A stretch of 64,000 nucleotides of DNA, taken from positions 3,433,446 through 3,497,445 of the forward strand of contig KL647292.1 of assembly GCA_000727475.1 (NCBI GenBank), written 5' to 3'. Every line of letters starts with the position of its first letter. The stretch's first letter is position 1. The notes under the pieces were generated by a model that had not been told where the DNA came from, ran no database searches, and saw nothing but the letters and a program-made list of their open reading frames with translations. The position numbers were made by a program, and so were the translations under genes. Source of the DNA: Sarcocystis neurona. Taxonomy: Eukaryota > Apicomplexa > Conoidasida > Eucoccidiorida > Sarcocystidae. Positions 58,162 to 64,000 of this stretch are shown piece after piece.

Positions 58162-59358
58162 TCAATCTACACGACAGAGCCGCCGGCCACATATGTGCAT
58201 ACAACAAATGATGCTACACACCAGGCGTGTGTCTCTTGAAGCGCACCACACAGCCACGAGAGTGCTTTTAACCCCTTTCGCGGTATCTCTAGAAACAGCA
58301 AATGCAGTCACTTTCGCAGTGACTGCATTTGCCTCATCTGCGACAGTCTGCAGCCATCCTCTCATCGCGTTCGCATCACACGCGATTCCAAGGGAAAAAA
58401 GGATGCAAAACTCCTGTGCAGACTTGACATTTTGCCCCGGGGTGGAAGACCTGGGAAAGGAGCGACGTAGAGTCGACCCGCGTTGCTTCTGGTTGAACTG
58501 TTTGTCCTCCTGCCGCCGGTGCTGTGATTCCTCATGCAGGTGTCGTTTTTGCTGCCGTAAGTCGGTCTCAGAGCAGCGACATCGCTCACTGATACGGTCC
58601 TCCATGACGGACTGCTGTATGCCTTTGCGTGCACTTGCTGCTGACGCGGGTGGAAAATTCTTGGAATGTGAACCCTTGCACCAGGCGCCGGGGGTCTTCG
58701 TGCGTCAAATGCGGCTCACGACAAACGAACAAATGCGTGCTGGATGAGAAACCCCCTGTCGACGCGATATCCGTTGGAGGCTTGGCACAAATTCTCTGTG
58801 TGCTCGCAGAAAGTGCTGTTAAAACCTTATATATGTTGCTTAAGCATGTGGTGTTGCTGCGCAATTTGGACTCGCGCGTTCTGGTTCTGCTTGTGGTGAC
58901 TCCCCTACCAGCTAGTTGCTGCTGCTGCTGCTGCTCCACCTCCTGCTGCTGCATCCCTCGGGAATGTGGCTCACGGGACACGGCTTCCTGCACATGGGCT
59001 TCGCGTAGTAGCCCTTAATCGTGATATTCCTCGTGCTGCTGCCTGTGATAGTGTTCCTTCTGCTGTCCTTGTTGCTGGTCGAGCTGTTGTTCACATTGCA
59101 CCTGCCGCTGCTCCTATATTTGCGGCGGTTGCTCCTGCACTTGCCGACTAGAACGCACTGGAGAACTTGTTTGAGAACGAGGTACGCTGGGTTTGACGAG
59201 GAATCCAGGCACCGCACGCCTCCTGACGGAGGAGTAGTGCAGGCTTTGGGTGTTGGCAGAGCAAGATGACGGAGGGGCTCGGAATACCAACGTCGAATCC
59301 AGTGGATTGCTGTAGCCTGCACCGCTTGTGTAGTCACAAAGAGGCACGTTGGGGGCCT
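58162..59358 (-). CDS. Glutamine-rich gene of unknown function, minus strand, structure approximate
   Basis: From about 59358 (after a GATGATTTAG acceptor) downwards a minus frame encodes a Ser/Pro/Arg-rich part (SCSANTQSLHYSSVRRRAVP). It continues into Gln-rich sequence (QRQVQCEQQLDQQQGQQKEH, later QQEVEQQQQQQLAG) and a mixed segment ending near 58586. The frame is broken only by TAG 59116-59114 and TAA 59017-59015. GT-AG words exist that would remove them (for example AGC/GTACCTCG to AAATATAG). A second frame, from ATG 58605 to 58162, is charged and coiled-coil-like (DLRQQKRHLHEESQHRRQED) and may be the next exon. The low-complexity Gln regions look like disordered linkers. Exon limits are not fixed. 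Confidence 0.3.
58298..58332. repeat. Perfect 15-bp inverted repeat with 5-base loop
   Basis: GCAAATGCAGTCACT (58298-58312) and AGTGACTGCATTTGC (58318-58332) are exact complements separated by TTCGC. It lies inside the open minus frame 58162-58605, where it reads as a near-symmetric ANAVTA-K-VTAFAV peptide. No T run follows. Confidence 0.92.
58918..58935. repeat. (GCT)6 / (AGC)6 trinucleotide run
   Basis: Six perfect units, with CTCCACCTCCTGCTGCTGC beside it. On the minus strand it encodes the Gln run of the candidate gene at 58162-59358. Confidence 0.9.
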
Positions 59359-59375
59359 AAATCATCCCACTCTTC

Positions 59376-60002
59376 ATGCTAGTGGAAAGGCGAAATGGTA
59401 TCGCTGGTCCATCATGCAGAGAAGAACGGACCAACACCTCGACACATACGCCTTCCCCTGTTTTTCAGTGTCAGAGCAACAGCACGGCAGACATAAGCAA
59501 CGACAGGTCGAAGCTCACTCCTCGCAGAGCAAGACGGTTGCTTCCGCCGCACAAAAACCACGGTTGTGATGCCACAGGCGCGGACGGCGCCCCAGGATAT
59601 GACAGAAGCTTGGAATGTTTACAACGAACTTCCCCCAGTGAACAAATATTACAGAGATGGATACCCTGGGTGTGAGTATCTGATTGCGTGACGATGTATG
59701 TGCACACAAGCATAGTCGCGAGCGCAAAAGTTCGAAACACGCACAGCGTCACTGGCAAGGGACTGAAGAATTTCTCACTGTCACACGTGAGTCAGGAATG
59801 ACACCTGTGGAATAACAACTAAAGCACACGGGGAGCGTAAGGGCACCGGGGAAAACGGTGGAAGAACGCTTGATGCACCTGCGTCTGATAACAAGCGTGA
59901 CTACACCAGCAGGCGCTTGATGGCTCTAATCGCTTAACGCAGGGAGACATCTACCTAGCCCAGCGGCCGGTCGAAGGCCACGCGGGTGCCCCCTCCCTGT
60001 GA
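59376..60002 (+). CDS. Five-small-exon gene of unknown function (105 codons)
   Basis: Proposed exons are 59376-59397, 59469-59506, 59578-59671, 59716-59786 and 59910-60002 (318 nt in total, TGA at 60000-60002). Introns are 71, 71, 44 and 123 bp. Splice words include AATG/GTATCG, CTGTTTTTCAG, GACAG/GTCGAA, ATGCCACAG, GGGT/GTGAGT, AAGCATAG, CACAC/GTGAGT and CTACACCAG, and phases match at every join. The product starts basic and Gln-rich, has an aromatic core (EAWNVYNELPPVNKYYRDGY) and ends polar (RLTQGDIYLAQRPVEG). With exons this small a consistent model can arise by choosing sites, so the call is tentative. It lies divergently beside the minus gene ending near 59358. Confidence 0.28.
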
Positions 60003-60317
60003 AAAACATCCTGATTCATCATTTCGTTATTGTTATCCTACCAGTCCTCTTTCTTTTCGCACAGCTGTTTTTACACGACCAAGTGCCACACGCCTTCTTC
60101 TGCCCATATGATACAACTTATCAGTCACAAGCGCTCGTCGTGTGAAGGTTGAGTCGCCGCTCACTAGGACGCTGAGCGCTTTATCGACCACCCACATGAA
60201 TTTCTGTCATGAGCTTGTGACACACGGCCAACCACATGCCCACAGAATGCGGTAGAACGCGAATTCCTCACAGGCAAACAACAAGGACGGTTGGACTTTC
60301 TGCACCTCAGCTGAATT

Positions 60318-61004
60318 GTGCAAAAAGTATTATTACGCTGTGGCGTTCCATCCAGGAAGGGCGTCGAGACTTTTCGTTTCCAGGAAAAAACACGAGGAAC
60401 GAACAGACGTAGTAAGAATAGGCGGGAGAAGCCAGTAATCGCAGGACTACACGCAAGAGAAGTCTACGAACGTACCGTGGTCCGGTTCCACTGCATGGTG
60501 AAACGCTCTCTCCGTTATGCTACACTTGTGGGCCACTTCGAGTTCAATAACTTTGCTTGCATTGTTGAACTAGTGCATGTCACCTCCTGACTGTGGCTGC
60601 AACTGTCGCCAACTCTAGCCTCGTGTGCCGGTAACAGCACGGTGAGCCGCCGCACCGCCGATCGCAGACTGCTAAATTACCAAATCTACCAAACGTGTGG
60701 ATCAAGAGACATTCTTCCTAAAGTATCCAGCAAACTGACTGTGGCATGGACGGAAGGAGGGCAAGTAGACATTGTGCCGAAGAAAATTACTGGAGAGCAG
60801 TTATCAAAACCGATCCTGCACTGTGGGCTGATTTACCTAGGGCAAGTGGGCGGGCGCGAAGCCTTCAAGAAGCGTTCGGCTCGTGAGCGGTGCATGCCAA
60901 AATACCGAACTGCGTGTGAGGAGTTCATCGCCTCTGGCTGCTTTGCTCTAGCGGCTTCTCCTTTGTCTGGATACTCACACCGAGGCGTGCCTCCAGTCGT
61001 GTAG
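60318..61004 (+). CDS. Two same-frame coding-like blocks, one gene or a remnant
   Basis: Two plus blocks, 60318-60587 (90 codons) and 60591-61004 (137 codons to TAG), lie in the same frame and are separated only by TGA 60588-60590. The first is Lys/Arg-rich (RGTNRRSKNRREKPVIAG) with a compact end (HFEFNNFACIVELVHV). The second has a balanced domain-like sequence (VSSKLTVAWTEGGQVDIVPK, then CHCGLIYLG-like). Either a short intron spans the TGA (acceptors GGTAACAG near 60637 or GATCGCAG near 60668, donor not clear), or the stop marks decay. No ATG begins the first block, so an upstream exon is expected. Family unknown. Confidence 0.28.
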
Positions 61005-61220
61005 CGCAGAGCAGGTAGCGAAAAGGAGGGCTGGAGAGGGTTTTTTACGTCGTGTCGCTCTTTCATCAGCGCTTGTTATGTTTGTGTGGAGGCAAGTTCT
61101 GGGTATCTCTTCCGGTGCATTCCCTCCTCGTCTCTCAGTAGAAGCCGTCTCTTTCCAACCTTTCCCTCACCCACCCGTCATCTGTATACCTCGAGTTCTC
61201 CCTTACGACATGTCCGACAG

Positions 61221-61418
61221 AGGTATCTGAACCGGGCGACTCTGAGAAGAATACACGGCATAATAAGGCAGAGGTTAGTACCGCTAGACAGTGCAACACT
61301 CAGAAGAACGGCGGATTCTCGGGTTCCCACTGATTCGAACTACTATGGGCATTTACAATGTGTTCGCAACATACGCGCACGCATGCACAGGGGCACACAT
61401 ACATGTATAAATCGGGAT
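61221..61418 (+). CDS. Candidate internal exon, Arg-rich
   Basis: After a long pyrimidine-rich tract and a TCCGACAG acceptor (ending 61220), 66 codons are open to a GGGAT/GTAAGT donor at 61419. The exon is phase 0 at both ends and encodes an Arg-rich helical sequence (RYLNRATLRRIHGIIRQRLV). It may follow the block ending near 61000, since a possible GTGTAG donor there is also phase 0. Confidence 0.25.
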
Positions 61419-61846
61419 GTAAGTTTCTCGTGATGGTGATCAGGAGATCTGCAGGGTGGTTTAGAGCGAAAAGAAAACTGAAAGACCCCAAAACTCTCTG
61501 GTCTTGCTTACACCGCCGCGTCACCAGCTGTGCCACGCCCAGCGAATGTCTGCTTCGCCTCCCCTGAAGCCGTGCTGATGCTGTGCCTGCTCGTCGGTAA
61601 TCTGAAGCGAGACCAGGGCTCCTAGTGTCCCGTTACTTGGGGTATATACCCGCTTCCCAATGATACTTAGACCTTCAAGAACGTCTTGCGCTTTCACGCA
61701 CTCTGCGCTGCCTGGCAAAAGGAGTGAGATGTACTACTACGTTTGTGCGCCACACGGACACGCCTCCTGTTGCCGGTGCACGTGTGGAGCTTCACGTGTC
61801 ACATATATACCGTGACGATGCTTGTGTCTAACTGGGGTCTATACAG

Positions 61847-62003
61847 TTCGTACCGCCTTGTAGCACCACCATCCTTGTTACATGGTGATTTAGCGATGAG
61901 CCAATTCGGGGGGACCAAAATATTTGTGCCAAGCACACTGAAATATCACACCGAATTTGCCAACCTTACAGACCTTCTGACTGGAGTAATTCGATGCTTT
62001 TGA
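61847..62003 (+). CDS. Candidate terminal exon
   Basis: A branch-like CTAACTGG and the acceptor TCTATACAG (ending 61846) precede 52 open codons to TGA at 62001-62003. The encoded piece is mixed polar and hydrophobic (SQFGGTKIFVPSTLKYHTEF). The preceding exon must end in phase 2 and was not identified. Confidence 0.2.
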
Positions 62004-62030
62004 ATTAGTGAAGAGAGATCTTTGAATAAT

Positions 62031-62192
62031 GCTTAATACTTGCCTGTATCATCCTCTGCAATTAAGCAGCCTTTTCCTGCACGCCCTTTTCCTCCGCAGT
62101 TGGTGAATACTGCTTGATACTTGCATGGATGGTCCTCAGCAATTAAACCGCTTTTTCCTGCACGCTCTTTCCCTCCGCAGTTGGCGCAAGGG
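62031..62192 (-). repeat. 81-bp tandem repeat, two copies
   Basis: GCTTAATACTTGC at 62031 recurs as GCTTGATACTTGC at 62112, and the two 81-bp units share CCTCxGCAATTAA, TTTTCCTGCACGC and CTCCGCAGTTGG. The 81-bp period is 27 codons, so both units keep one minus-strand frame. Confidence 0.88.
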
Positions 62193-62272
62193 CTGAATTC
62201 ACTCGTGTTTCCACGTAGCGGCGTGATCACACACGGTGCCTGAGTGTCTTCATGATCAAGCACAGAGTACAA
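62033..62272 (-). CDS. Repeat-containing coding-like segment with CGGK motifs
   Basis: A minus frame of 79 codons contains two 27-residue repeats, each with NCGGKxRAGKxxLIAED. The first has an additional Cys three residues before (CANCGG) and another later (PCKY). Conservation of frame and of the Cys-Gly-Gly-Lys and Ile-Ala-Glu-Asp parts suggests selection on protein, but the repeat is recent enough that this could simply be unchanged copying. There is no ATG at its start. Function unknown. Confidence 0.25.
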   Translation of the reverse strand: MYSVLDHEDTQAPCVITPLRGNTSEFSPCANCGGKERAGKSGLIAEDHPCKYQAVFTNCGGKGRAGKGCLIAEDDTGKY

Positions 62273-62992
62273 GCGCTACGAGTAGATTGGCTACTAGTAG
62301 AGGAATGCTATCCGCTAAGTGACTAGTAGAACACTGCGATTGTAGGCTAGCCAGCATAACCAGATTAAATCTAGTGCTGCCGACTCTCGGGGTTTGTTCT
62401 CCCAAGCCACACCTGGTGAGTGAACTGTATTTATTAGCATCGTAGGAACGTGACACAGGATACGCAGTTCTGGGCCGCCAGTGGCCGCCCTGTGAATGCC
62501 GAGGTGGAGACAAGCGCTAATCTTCTACGGAGGCGTGAGGAGAGCGCTAGCTTTTCACCAAATGCCTAGAAAATGAATTCACTTGTAAGCTTTCTGCGGC
62601 GATGCCGTGCGTGGTGACGAAAGTACAACACCACAAGGTCTCCGACGCAAGCTAGTACTATGCGTGTAGAAAAATGACACAGTACATTGTAGTATATGTC
62701 ACCTCCTTTCGCAACGCCTTATTTCTTTAGAAGTGGCTGTCCTTGCGAAGAAAGGAATAAACAGTAGATAGCGAGGCCTTCGTGAGTGTATAAGAAACTT
62801 CCGAAAAAACGCCTCGCCCCTCTATCCGTATGAACACTACCAAACCACTTAAGCAGGACAATGACGCGTGTTACGTCTGCCACATATCCCAGACATACTA
62901 CTATGGCTCTGCTGTGGACAAACGGCTTCTAGACTGAGAAATAACAGCAGAACAACGAACTGGGGGGAGAAAATGGCTAGGGACACGCGCAT
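62273..62992. other. Stretch without a supported gene
   Basis: A 35-codon ATG frame at 62830-62937 contains a CYVCH motif (a CxxC pair) but is too short to call. A minus frame (62256-62513) is open without motifs. Confidence 0.3.
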
Positions 62993-63078
62993 GTATGCCA
63001 GTCAACCATGGTTGACCAAAAACGTGTTCCTTCTTGTATGCCAGGCAACCACGATTGACCGAAAACGTATTTCTTTCA
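62993..63078 (+). repeat. 43-bp direct repeat containing a palindrome
   Basis: GTATGCCAGTCAACC at 62993 and GTATGCCAGGCAACC at 63036 begin two 43-bp copies that both continue with TTGACC and AAAACGT. Copy 1 holds the perfect 16-bp palindrome GTCAACCATGGTTGAC (63001-63016), which is degraded in copy 2. Confidence 0.85.
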
Positions 63079-63683
63079 TATTCGACAATGAGCTGTACGT
63101 TTAGCTCCAGTAGCGCCAGAGCTCGTGTTGTGTTTGAGATGAGATTTTACCCGTATTTCACAGTGGGTCTCGCACACTGCACTTTTCCGTAAAATACGTG
63201 GTCCGCTGGATACATCGACACAAGGAGGACTTTTAGACATACACACATCTGCCACCGTGTGTTCCGCTTACAAGGGTAAACCCTCATATGACACGGTGTT
63301 CCGCCTCCGCTGTACACGCTACGGCGTGTCAAGCTTCCTTGTTTTACTTGCGTTTGAAATCCCAGAGCACCCCTCTAACGCAAATAAAACAAGCAATAGT
63401 TGATATCACAAGCCGACTAAGCCCCAAACACATGGTGTGGTGTGCATACGATGGGCAACGGGGGGAATCATCGACCAAGAGCATATCCTCTAAAAGGCAC
63501 GCGGGGAGTAGCCTGTGACAGAGGAGCAGGCATGCCAATGCCAGCAGCATATCGTACCTCTACGACCTCCGCGTATCGAACGGAGGTCCCCAGGGCGGCG
63601 CCTGGGACCTTCTGTGTATTTTCTAGGAAAAATTCACTCGGTGCTTTCACTTTGTCCAGGCGAGAGGCCTGAGATGTGATTAG
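63079..63683. other. Coding-like frames, unresolved
   Basis: The plus frame 63288-63518 (76 codons, from an ATG) and the minus frame 63468-63872 (134 codons) both look plausible and overlap. They conflict with the plus exon at the right edge, so I do not choose. Confidence 0.25.
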
Positions 63684-64000
63684 GGGCCAGCCGCTAAGGG
63701 TGGATGTGTCGTAAGTGCTCGTCTCCAGCGTTTCTGTACATTCCGAAACGACCGTACAACGTACTGTATTCCGAGAGGAACTCGTCGAAACATTGTCACA
63801 GCGAAAGTGAAAGAGGTTCGATTCATCAGCTACGCCGGTGACTACGTATGTACGTAACAAGAAGCAACTCACCGAATCGAAAATGTGCTACTCTCTTCAG
63901 GGTGGGAAAATCTTCGATTCATTAGATATTCAAGACATAAGCTTCAGTGCTCGGTGGCTAAAAAGCAAAGTTTCAGACGCCCCAGCACACAGGTTTTCCA
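63684..64000 (+). CDS. Partial gene running off the right edge
   Basis: A plus frame from 63684 to 63845 encodes a basic, Cys-containing segment ending KVKEVRFISYAGDY. It meets a TAC/GTATGT donor at 63846. A clean acceptor (CTACTCTCTTCAG, ending 63900) restores phase 0, and the frame stays open to the window end with a domain-like sequence (GGKIFDSLDIQDISFSARWL). The intron would be 55 bp. Without splicing, the frame of the last exon has stops at 63808 and further left. The start lies upstream and the end lies outside the window. No family recognised. A long open minus frame (63468-63872) overlaps the first exon, so the strand is not certain. Confidence 0.33.

Noticed and set aside
1..64000. 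Bacterial, phage or CRISPR origin
   Set aside because: No compact operons, ribosome-binding-site-led long genes, direct-repeat/spacer arrays or phage modules. The splice-like signals, Q-rich low complexity and telomere-type tract point to a eukaryote.
1..64000. tRNA or rRNA genes
   Set aside because: Words like TTCGAATC or GTTCGATTC (near 43.9, 25.0 and 63.8 kb) were checked, but none is flanked by a matching T-stem, anticodon arm and acceptor stem. No rRNA-like conserved blocks were seen.

Overview
The window looks like nuclear chromosomal DNA from a single-celled eukaryote. It has roughly 50% GC and no operon-like gene packing. No open frame exceeds about 240 codons, and several candidate genes only make sense as small exons joined by GT-AG introns of about 45-155 bp. 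A degenerate CCCTAAA/CCCTAAAA tract near 35.2 kb fits the telomere type of apicomplexans and their relatives, but plants, some green algae and oomycetes share it. An alveolate or apicomplexan is my best guess and is held weakly. I recognise no gene with certainty.

Left part (1-35 kb). Positions 1 to about 12,900 are one old, strongly diverged tandem array. Four full units of about 2.61-2.67 kb alternate with shorter units of about 0.33-0.65 kb that share the first part of the long unit. The plus strand is pyrimidine-rich throughout, which keeps some plus frames open by composition alone. From 13 to 33 kb I see little that is convincing: a few isolated open frames, a 27-bp and an 86-bp tandem repeat, and one possible terminal exon with a COX5B-like cysteine motif at 21.3 kb. 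A head-to-head pair of candidate genes sits at 33.3-34.5 kb.

Boundary (35.1-35.3 kb). An 8-bp-stem inverted repeat is followed directly by about 150 bp of decayed telomere-type repeat, all in one orientation. It separates the repeat-rich left side from the more gene-like right side.

Right part (35-64 kb). This holds most of the coding-like sequence. The best candidates are a two-exon membrane protein (44.2-44.9 kb, minus), a terminal exon with one membrane segment (42.0-42.5 kb, minus), exons at 41.3, 50.9 and 52.8 kb, a two-exon basic protein (54.2-55.1 kb), a three-exon gene carrying a 110-bp internal duplication (55.8-57.6 kb), a glutamine-rich minus-strand gene (58.2-59.4 kb) and a five-small-exon gene (59.4-60.0 kb). 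A gene enters the right edge (63.7-64.0 kb).

All gene models were built by eye from frame, splice-site consensus and phase. More than one frame often looks protein-like, so coordinates and even strands are provisional. No tRNA, rRNA, CRISPR array or intact transposon was seen.
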